A stretch of DNA of 64,000 nt from Brasilonema sp. CT11 (GTDB lineage Bacteria; Cyanobacteriota; Cyanobacteriia; Cyanobacteriales; Nostocaceae). Each line of letters begins with the position of its first letter. The stretch's first letter is position 1. Below, in pieces: positions 45,262-55,327 of the stretch. The notes below the pieces were generated by a model. That model worked only from the letters and a program-made list of their open reading frames with translations. It was not told where the DNA came from and did not search any database. The stretch lies in assembly GCF_017982655.1 (NCBI RefSeq), contig NZ_JABXYX010000026.1, forward strand, positions 18,815-82,814, read 5' to 3'. The position numbers were made by a program, and so were the translations under genes.

Positions 45262-47142
45262 ATGTATCCCAGCATGTGGAAAAAAGTTAAAGAGGAAATT
45301 TTTGTTTGGCGCTTAGGTGCATCAACAGGAATTCTAATCATTGGGCTTGTGATCATAGCCCGTCTGACTGGTTCATTACAAGCTTTAGAATGGCTAGCTT
45401 TTGATACTTTTCTACGTCTGCGTCCATCAGAACCTATTGATGAACGAATTCTGATTGTAGGAATTAATGAAGATGATATCCGCAGTATAAAAAAATATCC
45501 CATACCAGATAGAGACTTGGCAGCGCTACTGGTAAAGTTGCAGACGTACAAGCCCAGAGTCATCAGTATTGATATGTATAGAAACTTGCCAGTTTCTCCA
45601 GGTAACCCTGAGATGATTGCTGCATTCAAAGACATGAGAAATTTAATTGCTATTGAAAAAGTTTTACCAGATAAAGTCGAGCCAACACCCTATTTGTCTT
45701 CTGAACAAATTGGTTTTGCGGATCAAATGACGGATACAGACGGTAAACTCAGACGTAGCCTGCTGGCAACGCCAACGCCTAAAGGATACAAATTTTCTTT
45801 GTCTTTACGTTTATCAGAAACTTATTTAACCCATGAAGGTATCGCCCTGGAGAATGGCTTACGTGATCGCGATACTATGAGATTTGCTAACACTGAGTTA
45901 CCCCGCTTTTTACCCAACTCTGGGGGATATGTCAAAGCAGATGCAGGTGGGGTTCAAGTTTTACTGAATTTTAAGAACGGTCGAGAGCGATTTAGAACAG
46001 TTAGTCTGAATGATATCAAAACGGGAAACTTTAAGCCAGAGTGGATACGCGATCGCATTGTCATTATTGGCATGACTGCTTCTAGCGTTAAAGACTTTAT
46101 CTCAACTTCCACAATAACATCTACCAAAACTGCACCAGGACGAGTTTATGGAGTAGAAATTCAAGCTCATGAAACTTCCCAGATTATCAGTGCAGTACTT
46201 GACGGACGACCACTCATAAATGCATGGACAAAAGAGTGGGAATATATTTGGATTGTAGGTTGGGGTTTAGTAGGAATTTATTTCGCCAGACTCACTAAAT
46301 ATCCGTTAATAAATCTTTTGGCTGTTAGTATTGCTAGCATTAACCTTATAGGAAGTAGTTATTTGCTGCTACTCATTTGGGGTTGCTGGGTTCCAGCGAT
46401 ACCAGCAATGCTAGTGTTGACTTTAAATGGTGTAACACTCACCGCTTTGTTTCAATATAACCAAACTTTTCAAGCTAAAATTAATGCTCGTCAAATAATA
46501 ATTGAACGCACATTTGAAACAATTCATAATGGACCATTACAAACTCTGGCTAAAGCTTTGAGACGTGTCAGAGACGGGAAAGATTTGCCACCAGACGAAT
46601 TACTTTGTGAACTTGAAAAAGATTTGGAGAAATTAAACTATGACCTACGGGGCATCTATGAGTTTTTGCAACGAGAACCGCAAAATCAAGATAATCGTCT
46701 TTATATTGGCAGTGGTATAGAACTCAATTTACAAAATCCTCTTCACGACATTCTCTATCAAGTTTACAACTATACCTTAGAGCGAGACTTTCCCTGTTTT
46801 AAAACTCTCAAGGTCAAAGTCCGTACCTTTGAGCCAATAGAAGATAGACACTTGAGTATCGAACAAAAGCAAGGTGTGTGCCGATTTCTGGAAGAAGCTT
46901 TGTGCAATGTCGGCAAACACGCGCTAGGACTAACCCGTCTAGAGGTGATTTACGAAAATCACAATGGTTGGTACACCTTAAGGATTAAAGATAACGGGCT
47001 GAGTATGAAATCATACAAAGAAGGTCAAGGAACACGGCAGTTTAAGTATATTGCTCAACAACTTAAAGGCAAATTTACGCGATCGCCTCTTTTTCCCAAA
47101 GGCACTCTTTGCGAATTATCCTGGCTGGCGTCAAAAAGTTAA
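45262..47142 (+). CDS. CHASE2-domain sensor histidine kinase
   Basis: 626 residues. First membrane helix (LGASTGILIIGLVIIARLTG), an extracytoplasmic CHASE2 domain (residues ~45-320; LEWLAFDTFLRLRPSEPIDE, ILIVGINEDDI, VISIDMYRNLP), then three membrane helices (~330-410). The cytoplasmic NarL/DesK-type kinase has phospho-acceptor His in RTFETIHNGPLQTLAKALRR and an ATPase domain with FLEEALCNVGKHALG (N-box) and LRIKDNG. The G2 box is short (GQGTRQFKYIAQQLKG). The CHASE2 ligand is unknown. With the regulator just upstream it makes a two-component pair. Confidence 0.92.
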   Translation: MYPSMWKKVKEEIFVWRLGASTGILIIGLVIIARLTGSLQALEWLAFDTFLRLRPSEPIDERILIVGINEDDIRSIKKYPIPDRDLAALLVKLQTYKPRVISIDMYRNLPVSPGNPEMIAAFKDMRNLIAIEKVLPDKVEPTPYLSSEQIGFADQMTDTDGKLRRSLLATPTPKGYKFSLSLRLSETYLTHEGIALENGLRDRDTMRFANTELPRFLPNSGGYVKADAGGVQVLLNFKNGRERFRTVSLNDIKTGNFKPEWIRDRIVIIGMTASSVKDFISTSTITSTKTAPGRVYGVEIQAHETSQIISAVLDGRPLINAWTKEWEYIWIVGWGLVGIYFARLTKYPLINLLAVSIASINLIGSSYLLLLIWGCWVPAIPAMLVLTLNGVTLTALFQYNQTFQAKINARQIIIERTFETIHNGPLQTLAKALRRVRDGKDLPPDELLCELEKDLEKLNYDLRGIYEFLQREPQNQDNRLYIGSGIELNLQNPLHDILYQVYNYTLERDFPCFKTLKVKVRTFEPIEDRHLSIEQKQGVCRFLEEALCNVGKHALGLTRLEVIYENHNGWYTLRIKDNGLSMKSYKEGQGTRQFKYIAQQLKGKFTRSPLFPKGTLCELSWLASKS

Positions 47143-47434
47143 TTGAATAGCAAAGGGTATAAGGGCACCCCTACGGCGAAGTCAAATTGACTTGATACTT
47201 TTGACTTGTTTTGCCCTTACACCCCTTCTTCGTAAAAACCACAGCTAGATATAAAAAATACATGAAGAAGCAAGAATTATTTACAGAAACTTTATTAATT
47301 ATATGTCATAAAATTGACTGAAAATTCATAGTAAAGTTAGCATGGCTAGAGAATCTACTAGATATAAATTAAAAATTTCTCTACCATCATCGTACTATTA
47401 CTGACTCCATGTCAATGTGGAGAGAGTGATTCTA

Positions 47435-48169
47435 ATGACTTGCTTACTATGGCTTTTGTACAGAGTACTTAATCTCAGCTTATTAGCGAGTTGTATTTTG
47501 AGTTTGACGCTGAGTTCAACTCAGGCTGCATATGCTAAATACCAACCACCGCGTACTCAAAAACCTCCCAGTACTTATACAGACTCATCAGGAGTTAGAG
47601 GGAGTTGCCAAACAACTGGTGTTAGTTCACCCATCCTACTTGCTCCAATGACTCACGTTGGACAAACCACTTCAACTCACCCAACTTTTGCATGGTTTGT
47701 ACCTTATGACCAAAAAATACCCATAGAATTTACTCTTTACGAGTTTGATAAAAATGATCAACCAACCACCCTGACATATAAATACCAGTTGCAAAGCTCT
47801 CCAGGGATAATGAAGCTATCTTTGCCACAGTACAAGCAAGGATTAACTTCAGGTAAAAAATATCTCTGGCAAGTGGAAACCTTGTGCAACCCTAACCGTC
47901 CATCTCGTAATTTTCTTGTTCGGGCAGAAATAGAGGTTGTACAAATGCCATCAACTTTAAAAATTCTGCTTTCTCGTGAACGCGAACCTTCCGAAAGAGC
48001 GAACTCATATGCTGAAGCTGGTATGTGGTATGATGCCTTCGAGGAAGCTCTAGCCTTCACTGTAAATGGACAATTAACAATAGTGGGGATAACTTTGATA
48101 CAAGACCTCGCTCAATTAGAGAAGTCTCTCCAGAATTTGGATCTTTATAATCTTGCCTTGAGCAATTGA
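47435..48169 (+). CDS. DUF928 secreted protein
   Basis: 244 residues from ATG 47435, which has GGAGAGAG about eight bases upstream (the frame opens at GTG 47417). Signal peptide (LLWLLYRVLNLSLLASCILS, cleavage near TQAAYA). The mature part has the DUF928 pattern: LLAPMTHVGQTTSTHPTFAWF, FTLYEFDKND, GIMKLSLPQYKQGLTSGKKYLWQV, and the late EAGMWYDAFEEAL. The family is known almost only from cyanobacteria and often occurs beside CHASE2 and TPR-CHAT genes; its function is unknown. Here it is directly between the CHASE2 kinase and the TPR-CHAT gene. Confidence 0.88.
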   Translation: MTCLLWLLYRVLNLSLLASCILSLTLSSTQAAYAKYQPPRTQKPPSTYTDSSGVRGSCQTTGVSSPILLAPMTHVGQTTSTHPTFAWFVPYDQKIPIEFTLYEFDKNDQPTTLTYKYQLQSSPGIMKLSLPQYKQGLTSGKKYLWQVETLCNPNRPSRNFLVRAEIEVVQMPSTLKILLSREREPSERANSYAEAGMWYDAFEEALAFTVNGQLTIVGITLIQDLAQLEKSLQNLDLYNLALSN

Positions 48170-48204
48170 AAAAAGGTCAACATTCAAGAGTTTTTTGGTG
48201 ATGA

Positions 48205-50718
48205 CTAAAACCAATTACCTACAAGGATAAAAGGAGCCCAGTAGTATGGATGAGCATATTTTTTACCATTGGTAATCAATTCTTTTTGCACCCTTTGTAG
48301 AGCCTCTGCCTTACTCAGTCCATTATCGTACCATTCAGCATAAAATTTTGTCACAAAAGTTACAGTTGCAGCATCATTAATTGACCAAAGAGAAGCGAAA
48401 GCGCTTTTGACACCAGCGTTAACTGTGCTACCTGCTAAATCCAAAGGAATACGGTCATCTCCAATAGCAGTGTCACAAGCCGTCAGTGTTAGTAATTCTA
48501 CTGGTTCAGAACCACGAACGGTATTGCGAATGAGAGTATATAGATCAGTCATGGTAAGTTTGCCATTATTTCCTGTGATCAAGAAGGTATCTTCGGAAAC
48601 TGCGCTAAACTCACCGTGAGTGGCAATGTGAATAATAGGGTAAAAAGTTTGCCGAAGTTCAGTTTGCAGATTCGTGTATGTGAAGTTGTCATCCAATAAT
48701 TGCTTGCTACCAGGAATTTGTGCTGTAACTTGATTAATTTCTTGCTTGACGTTAGTGAGAGCCTCGTACTTTCTACCATCAACTATTGCATCTTTAGTTA
48801 ACCCCATAGCAAGCATCCGTAGATTTTTACGATTCACTTTTTTGGCATTGATAAGGCTTAGGCTGGAGGTTGTTGCGATGCTCCGTTCGCGTAGCGTGTC
48901 CTTCGGACTCAGGGAGCTAGCATTGCTGATCGCATACCTCTGAACCAAGAATTCCTTTCCATCATGCAGCGCCGCCATTGGTACACTATCAAGAATTCCA
49001 TCATTAATAAAAATGAGAGTTTTAATGTGCAAGGAATCTAAGTCTTTAACAAAAGGACGAATAATCCAGTCGTACAGTTTTTGTGCTTGTTGAGGGTTGT
49101 AAATTATATTACTACGTTTTTCTAGACCTCTACGAAATTCGTTGATTTCTTGTCTTAGGCTTTTTCTATCAACGAATATCCACCTCAAATACTTCTTCTT
49201 GTCAGGAAGACTTATGATAATAGCGAGTCTATCTTCCAATATGATGGAGTAAAAAACAGCAGTTGTCTTATCTGTTTGTACTGAATCCATTACTTTATGA
49301 TTAACTAAAATTAAGTCTGAATCTTCCCCTAAAAAATTTTGTACTTCTGCTAGTTTTAAAACTTCAATTGTGTTCAGTATTTCAGTCAAATTATGACTAA
49401 TTTTTTTAGAGACTTTAGTACCTGTTAAACTTAACTTGACTTCAATCAACTCGCGTAAGATTTTTTGCTTAGTATTCTCAGGGCTAAAATCTTCTATATA
49501 TGAATAAAAAATGACATGAGGATGGCGGATATTTTTGAAAGTATTAATAGCTGCTTCATAAGCCGCTAGTGCCATCATAAGTTTATTTTGTGCTTTGAAA
49601 ATGCGAGCCAATTGCCACTGACACAAATATAAATTATCTCTAGCATTTACATTGTGTTCAGCAATCGACTGTGCTTCACGAGTCAATTTGAGCGCTTGCG
49701 TGTAATCGTGTTGACATTCATAAAAATGAGCAAGATAACTCAAAGCAAAAGATAAAGCGCGATCATCTGGCAAACCTTGAGCAATTGAAACGGCTTGCTG
49801 AAGGAACTGTAGAGATGGAATATATCCTCTTTCTACAATTGGTTGTTGACATTTCACTAAAGAGAAAGTGAAATTATCAGATGGAAGTTGTACAATTTTA
49901 GCTAATTCGATGGCTACATAAACTTTATCTTGTGAATTAGGTAGTTGTTTTAGCAGGACTAAAGCTTCTTGGAATTTGGTCTTAGCTAAATCTGATTGTT
50001 TGGTGTGATGTGCTGGCGTTATCGAATTGAGCAGTAAATGAATTTGTCGTAATTTTTCATTCTGTTGACGGGCAATCACAAGACTCTTTTCAATGTATTC
50101 TAACGCCAAAAATTCATAATTTAAACCTTGTTTTTTTAAAATATCAGCAACATCATCATCACCAAGTTCTACAGCAGATTCAGCACGAAGATAATTGACT
50201 TGAGCAAGCCTTATATAGGCGGTTCCTAAATTTTGGAAAACAGACGTACAAGCCATTAAATTGTTTTTTTTATCATAAAAATTTAAGCTAGCTTGTAAAT
50301 CTGTAATCGCGTGCTTGTAATCACCTTTTTGTTGATAGGCTTCTCCTCGGCTGCTCAAAGCCAATGCTTCTAGGACACTATTGTTATGTGTACGACCAAT
50401 TTGCAACGCACTGTCTAAAAGAGCGATCGCTCTTTTAGGTTTCCCCAAATTCATATAAGCTTGAGCCTGCTGGATAAGTATTTGTCCAACCTGTAGCCAA
50501 TTTTTGATTTTGCGATGGTAGGCTAACGCTTGTTCGCTCTTTTCTATCTGCTGCACCAGTTTACTAACATCACGAGTTTCTGCAGAGACGACTTTCCCAA
50601 ATCCCCATAGCAAAGGTGATAACGGAACGTGACTCAGCCATAAAATTAATACAAGACTGAACAGAAATATTAATTTTAATGAACGACGGATAATAGATGT
50701 CTTGTGTTGGCTTGGCAT
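48205..50718 (-). CDS. TPR-CHAT protein (caspase-like peptidase), exported or anchored
   Basis: 837 residues. N-terminal hydrophobic segment (LIFLFSLVLILWLSHVPLSP), about six to eight tetratricopeptide repeats (residues ~60-400; for example ALALSSRGEAYQQKGDYKHA and ALSYLAHFYECQHDYTQALK), and a C-terminal CHAT domain. The catalytic pair is present: His near residue 700 (IIHIATHGEFS) and Cys near 747 (LLTLTACDTAIGD). CHAT proteins are caspase-clan proteases that are usually activated by a partner. Segment SLSPKDTLRERSIATT, at about residues 600-615, is encoded by a repeat-like GCGTAGCGTGTCC sequence (48877-48916) and breaks an otherwise typical CHAT strand. Convergent with the DUF928 gene, 35 bp apart. 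Confidence 0.92.
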   Translation of the reverse strand: MPSQHKTSIIRRSLKLIFLFSLVLILWLSHVPLSPLLWGFGKVVSAETRDVSKLVQQIEKSEQALAYHRKIKNWLQVGQILIQQAQAYMNLGKPKRAIALLDSALQIGRTHNNSVLEALALSSRGEAYQQKGDYKHAITDLQASLNFYDKKNNLMACTSVFQNLGTAYIRLAQVNYLRAESAVELGDDDVADILKKQGLNYEFLALEYIEKSLVIARQQNEKLRQIHLLLNSITPAHHTKQSDLAKTKFQEALVLLKQLPNSQDKVYVAIELAKIVQLPSDNFTFSLVKCQQPIVERGYIPSLQFLQQAVSIAQGLPDDRALSFALSYLAHFYECQHDYTQALKLTREAQSIAEHNVNARDNLYLCQWQLARIFKAQNKLMMALAAYEAAINTFKNIRHPHVIFYSYIEDFSPENTKQKILRELIEVKLSLTGTKVSKKISHNLTEILNTIEVLKLAEVQNFLGEDSDLILVNHKVMDSVQTDKTTAVFYSIILEDRLAIIISLPDKKKYLRWIFVDRKSLRQEINEFRRGLEKRSNIIYNPQQAQKLYDWIIRPFVKDLDSLHIKTLIFINDGILDSVPMAALHDGKEFLVQRYAISNASSLSPKDTLRERSIATTSSLSLINAKKVNRKNLRMLAMGLTKDAIVDGRKYEALTNVKQEINQVTAQIPGSKQLLDDNFTYTNLQTELRQTFYPIIHIATHGEFSAVSEDTFLITGNNGKLTMTDLYTLIRNTVRGSEPVELLTLTACDTAIGDDRIPLDLAGSTVNAGVKSAFASLWSINDAATVTFVTKFYAEWYDNGLSKAEALQRVQKELITNGKKYAHPYYWAPFILVGNWF
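48877..48916. repeat. Repeat-like insertion within the TPR-CHAT gene
   Basis: Contains GTTCGCGTAGCGTGTCCTTC, similar to the intergenic GTTAGCGTAGCGTCTCCGCA at 25143-25162. It remains in frame in the CHAT gene. Confidence 0.45.
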
Positions 50719-50950
50719 ATGAGTGCTTTCTTCAGATATAGATTTTCAACAAATCTGCGAAGTCTGCTGTATCTTACTTTAGAATATACAAAAGCGTATT
50801 ATAAAGCACATAAAAGCAGCAGTATTTCAGCTGAAAACACGCTAAGGCACTTTTTTTTAGGAAAGCGTTTTGCCACAAGAATTTTGCATTTTCCATGCCA
50901 CTATAGAGAAGAGAGTGGCAAATGCAGTAAGAGGAAGGCAAAATAAGGCT

Positions 50951-51916
50951 GTGGAGATAACATTTCTAGGGACGAGTTCCGGTGTACCTACGCGATCGCG
51001 CAATGTTTCCAGTGTCGCGCTGAGGTTACCACAACGTGCTCAGATGTGGTTATTCGACTGTGGTGAAGGAACTCAGCATCAAATTTTGCGGAGTGACCTT
51101 AGAGTCAGCCAACTCTCCCGAATTTTTATCACCCATATGCACGGCGATCATATTTTTGGCTTAATGGGTCTTCTCGCCAGTTGTGGCTTAGCAGGAAATG
51201 TACAACGCGTTGATATTTATGGTCCACCGGGATTAAATGAGTACCTACAAGCCGCCTCACGCTACTCCCACACCCACTTTTCTTATCCAGTCAAAGTTCA
51301 CGCCGTACGTCCAGGGGTGATTTACGAAGATGATGAATTCATTGTAATCTGTGGTTTTTTGCATCATCGCGTTACCAGTTTTGGCTACCGTGTTTTAGAG
51401 AAAGACCGACCAGGACGTTTTGACGTAGAAAAAGCCAAAGCGTTGGAAATTCCTCCCGGTCGCATTTACGGTCAACTCAAACGTGGTGAAGTCGTGACTC
51501 TTGCTGATGGGCGAGTGATCGATGGTAAGCAACTGTGTGGACCGACAGAAATTGGACGCAAAATTGCCTATTGTACAGATACACTTTATTGTGACGGTGC
51601 AGTCGAATTGGCACAGGATGCAGATGTGTTAATTCACGAGGCGACATTCGCCCATCAAGATGCAGAGATGGCTTTTCAACGGTTACATTCCACAACCACA
51701 ATGGCAGCGCAAACCGCTTTAGCTGCTGGGGTAAATCGACTCATCATGACACATTTTAGTCCCCGGTATGCTCCTGGAAATGAAATAGAGTTAAAAGATT
51801 TACTAGAGGAAGCTCGTGCTATTTTTCCGAAAACTGACATGGCATATGATTTTATGACTTATGAAGTACCTAGACGGCGGGATAAAGAATTAAAAAAGGC
51901 GGAGGCTATGGCTTAA
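50951..51916 (+). CDS. rnz: Ribonuclease Z
   Basis: 321 residues from GTG 50951 ([18 protein letters not shown]), which is the normal N-terminus of the family; the frame is open from TTG 50870. GAGGAAGG lies about 12 bases upstream. RNase Z is a zinc metallo-beta-lactamase nuclease that trims tRNA 3' ends. Motifs: [39 protein letters not shown] (HxHxDH), [18 protein letters not shown] and MTHFSPRY. The length matches the short bacterial form. Divergent from the TPR-CHAT gene. Confidence 0.96.
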   Translation: MEITFLGTSSGVPTRSRNVSSVALRLPQRAQMWLFDCGEGTQHQILRSDLRVSQLSRIFITHMHGDHIFGLMGLLASCGLAGNVQRVDIYGPPGLNEYLQAASRYSHTHFSYPVKVHAVRPGVIYEDDEFIVICGFLHHRVTSFGYRVLEKDRPGRFDVEKAKALEIPPGRIYGQLKRGEVVTLADGRVIDGKQLCGPTEIGRKIAYCTDTLYCDGAVELAQDADVLIHEATFAHQDAEMAFQRLHSTTTMAAQTALAAGVNRLIMTHFSPRYAPGNEIELKDLLEEARAIFPKTDMAYDFMTYEVPRRRDKELKKAEAMA

Positions 51917-52766
51917 ATCAGTTAACTGTTCACTGTTAACTGTTAAATATAGCTTTTTGTCTCTACATCTAGAGCCTTTAATAGGCTTGATATCAAGAAA
52001 TTTATTCATTTTCTACTCATTTGCGCCCATCTTCATAATAAATTTAAATTTTCTGATCGAAGAAGTCAAAAATTTTTCGGTGTTTGATTTCTGTAAAAGT
52101 AGATGAAAATACATGTCTATAAACAGAAAAAAGTAAATATCAATATTTTTAGCTGCTGACTAATCAACATACTGTACACAATTGTTCTATTTACCAAACT
52201 AGTACTAACAAAAACACAGCCAAATTTTTACTTGTTATTATTGAACTACTGATTTTATTTTCAAATCTTAAATATTCCAAAAATTTCTTCATTTAGCTTG
52301 TAATTATAAACATTTAGAATTCTTAGTACAATATAAATATGCAGATTCCCAGTCTCTATTGAAGTCTTTTTTAATACTATCAGCTTTCTGCTTTGGAAAA
52401 AATATTCAGTTTTTTTATATAAACATAGTGCGATTTTTCACCCAATCAAAAAAAAGCAATTGATTGTATAAACCGCTTCTTCAAAAATCACAATAGAAAA
52501 AACTTGGAATCGTAACGAGATGGTAAAGATAGACAGAGACAGTTGACTATTTCAATATTCTTCACTTAGCTTGAAATGAAATTGAAAATATTTCAGCAGA
52601 GGTGACATCTTGTACCTTAATTTCAAAATCCGTTTGCGCAGCGTCTGGGTAAGAGATATTCCGAATTCTTTTTTTTGAGTGTACTTGTATAAACTGTCAA
52701 TTTTTTCTCACAATTTTGTAGAAAAAGTAATTCGGTATAATTCAGAGGACTTTGATTGTAGCTGAC
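51917..52766. other. Long AT-rich leader region upstream of the Wzc-like gene
   Basis: About 850 bp with no supported gene. Near 51919-51945 is a short GTTAACTGTT-type repeat run; the rest is AT-rich, with A and T runs and no firm hairpin. Its length suggests a regulated promoter or untranslated leader for the polysaccharide gene. Confidence 0.35.
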
Positions 52767-55028
52767 ATGAGTCTGGAGCACAGAAAAATAATTATTACTT
52801 CCCCACAAAGCAAAGTTAAAGGCAGAAAACTCTCTACAATTCTGTTTCGCCGACGCTTGCAAATCTTAGGTGTTTCTGGCGTAGTCATGTCGGTTGCAAG
52901 CGTTCTGGCTTTAAGTGCAAAACCGACATATCAAAGTACTATACAAATACTAGTAAATTCTAAGCTAAATGAAGGGGTACGCTCAAGTCATACCCAACAG
53001 GGAGCAGAAAGCAATTTTACTAATACTAATCTTGACATTATTAACGACATGACTCAGCAAAAGCTTATGCTGAGTTCCAACTTGATTCAAAAAGCAGTTA
53101 ATTTGCTTCGTTTTGAGTATCCAGATTTGACAGTTGAACATATAAAAGGTAATAAAGGTCAACAAGCACCTTTAGTGGTTACGCCATTACAGCCACAGAC
53201 AGGGGACAACAAAGTGATGAGTCAAGTCTTTGAAGTTTCCTTCAAAGACAACGATCCCGTTAGATCAGAAAAGGTTCTCAAGTCTTTACAAAAGGTATAT
53301 CAGGAAGAAAACATAGAACAACGAAAACAAAGTCTTTCCAAAGGGCTTACTTTTATCAAAAAAAGATTGTCCGAAGTCAAAAGTAAAATGATTCAAGCGG
53401 ATAAAAAATTGGAACAATTTCGCGAAAAAAATCATTTACTCGACCCGCAGGTACAAGGCAAAATTCTTCTTGAATCTCTTGCTGACATCACAAAACAGTT
53501 AAGAACTACCCGTGCACACCTTAAAGACTTACAAGCTCGTTACGACAACTTAAAAGAACAATTGTCGTCCTTACCTAAAAATGCTATTGTCTCCTTTCGT
53601 CTGAGTCAGTCAACCCGTTATCAAACACTACTTAATGAGATTCAAAAAACTGATTTAGCTTTAGCTCAAGAACGGTTACGTTATACAGATAATTATCCAG
53701 AAGTCCAAAAACTGATACAGCAGCGACGAACTCAAGCCGCGCTTTTGCAAGAAGAGATTCGACGAACGCTGGGAGACAAAGATATGCAAGCGATATCAGA
53801 TACTTTATTTCAAAAAAAGCCGTTGGATACAGAAATATCGTCTGGTACGCAAGAACTACAACAGACTACAAGGCAAGTAGGAGAAGCTGACTTGAAGCTG
53901 GCGCAAGACTTGATTCAGGTACAGACAGCAATCTTAGGGCTGCGTGCCAATGAAAAGAGTCTTGCTGACTCACAAGAGCAAATTCGTGCTGAACTAAGCA
54001 AATACCCAAGTTTAATAGCACAGTACAACCGTCTGCTACCAGAAGTAGAAACGAATCGCAAAACACTTGAGCAACTCATGGCAGCACAACAATCTCTAGG
54101 ATTGATGATGGCTCAAGGAGGATCTCATTTCCAAGTCTTGGAACAACCTCAAGTAGAAAACTATCTAGATAGCAACAAGCTATCTATATTACTTGCAGGA
54201 GTGCTCTTAGCACCGATTTTAGGTATTGGCACAGCCCTGATATCAGAATCCAAGGATGTTATCTCTTCTCCACAAGAGTTACAGAGGCTGACAAACCTTC
54301 GTTTATTAGGGACAGTCCCACAATTATCACAGCTGAGTACAAAAAAGAGGTCGTTTCGCCGATCCTTGCGACGAGTCATAACTCATTTCTCATCACAAGC
54401 CATATCTGACGAAAAGCACTTCAACGTCTACGGCTTGTTACCCTCCCACGAAACGCTGGATATGGCGTACCAAAACATTCACATATCAAAGTCTTGTGTT
54501 CGCCACAAATCTGTGATGGTTACTTCAGCAATGTCTGGAGAAGGGAAGTCAACTTTGGCGCTGGGACTTGCAGTCAGTGCTGCCCGTATGCATCAACGGG
54601 TTTTATTAATTGATGCCAACCTGCGACAGCCAAATCTGCACAAAATTTTGGGATTAACCAATGATTGGGGTCTATCGTTGTTGTTAGTCGAGGAAAGAAA
54701 TTCCGAAGTTTTGGAATACATCCAGCCTATTCATCCGTTCATTGATGTTTTGACTGCTGGACCAACACTAGAAGATACAGTTAAGCTATTAAGTTCTGCA
54801 CGGATGAAAGAGTTGTTGGAATTTTTCGAGCAAACTTATGATGTCGTGCTTATAGATACTTCTCCTATTCTCGGCACAGTTGATGCCACAATCCTGGCAT
54901 ATCTTTGCAATCAGATTGTTATGGTAGGGCGGATGGGGCAGGTAACTTGCAACAAACTCATTCAAGCTACAGAAATCTTGAGTAACTTGAATCTGATTGG
55001 GATTATTGCTAATGGAAGGAACTCCTAG
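52767..55028 (+). CDS. Wzc/GumC-like polysaccharide co-polymerase with BY-kinase domain
   Basis: 753 residues from ATG 52767 (a TTG at 52752 is the alternative). Wzz-type chain-length domain: membrane helix (LQILGVSGVVMSVASVLALS), long periplasmic coiled coils (residues ~150-440; KMIQADKKLEQFREKNHLLD) and a second helix (LSILLAGVLLAPILGIGTAL). C-terminal ATPase with Walker A SAMSGEGKSTLALGL, Walker A' VLLIDANLRQPNLHK and Walker B YDVVLIDTSPILG. The C-terminus ends ...IGIIANGRNS without the Tyr cluster that BY-kinases normally autophosphorylate. It likely regulates exopolysaccharide length or export; no glycosyltransferase genes are in the window. Confidence 0.9.
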   Translation: MSLEHRKIIITSPQSKVKGRKLSTILFRRRLQILGVSGVVMSVASVLALSAKPTYQSTIQILVNSKLNEGVRSSHTQQGAESNFTNTNLDIINDMTQQKLMLSSNLIQKAVNLLRFEYPDLTVEHIKGNKGQQAPLVVTPLQPQTGDNKVMSQVFEVSFKDNDPVRSEKVLKSLQKVYQEENIEQRKQSLSKGLTFIKKRLSEVKSKMIQADKKLEQFREKNHLLDPQVQGKILLESLADITKQLRTTRAHLKDLQARYDNLKEQLSSLPKNAIVSFRLSQSTRYQTLLNEIQKTDLALAQERLRYTDNYPEVQKLIQQRRTQAALLQEEIRRTLGDKDMQAISDTLFQKKPLDTEISSGTQELQQTTRQVGEADLKLAQDLIQVQTAILGLRANEKSLADSQEQIRAELSKYPSLIAQYNRLLPEVETNRKTLEQLMAAQQSLGLMMAQGGSHFQVLEQPQVENYLDSNKLSILLAGVLLAPILGIGTALISESKDVISSPQELQRLTNLRLLGTVPQLSQLSTKKRSFRRSLRRVITHFSSQAISDEKHFNVYGLLPSHETLDMAYQNIHISKSCVRHKSVMVTSAMSGEGKSTLALGLAVSAARMHQRVLLIDANLRQPNLHKILGLTNDWGLSLLLVEERNSEVLEYIQPIHPFIDVLTAGPTLEDTVKLLSSARMKELLEFFEQTYDVVLIDTSPILGTVDATILAYLCNQIVMVGRMGQVTCNKLIQATEILSNLNLIGIIANGRNS

Positions 55029-55200
55029 TTATACCTGTTTTTGACACTCCTACGCCTAAAAGGCAGTGGCATTCTTGGGTTGTCTGTGCTATTAGTCACC
55101 CTTGGTCTGACAAGACATGTCGTATCATTACAGATACATCCTCAAGCTAATCGTTTCCTTGTGCCCCGCAGTACTTGAAAACGTACTTCTAAGCCTCGAC

Positions 55201-55240
55201 AACTAACTACCAAGTCTGGTTAGTTCGGGCATTTTTCTAA
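55201..55240 (+). terminator. Possible terminator after the Wzc-like gene
   Basis: AACTAAC (55201-55207) pairs with GTTAGTT near 55219-55225, with inner CCA/TGG pairs, followed by CGGGCATTTTT. Weak stem; the position 170 bp past the stop is plausible. Confidence 0.45.
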
Positions 55241-55327
55241 TTTTTCGATTCAAACTTCTTTACTCAGCATTGCTGGGTCATTTTTCATGCCTTAGTCTAA
55301 ACTCCAATAATAAGGGTGTTCCCTAAT

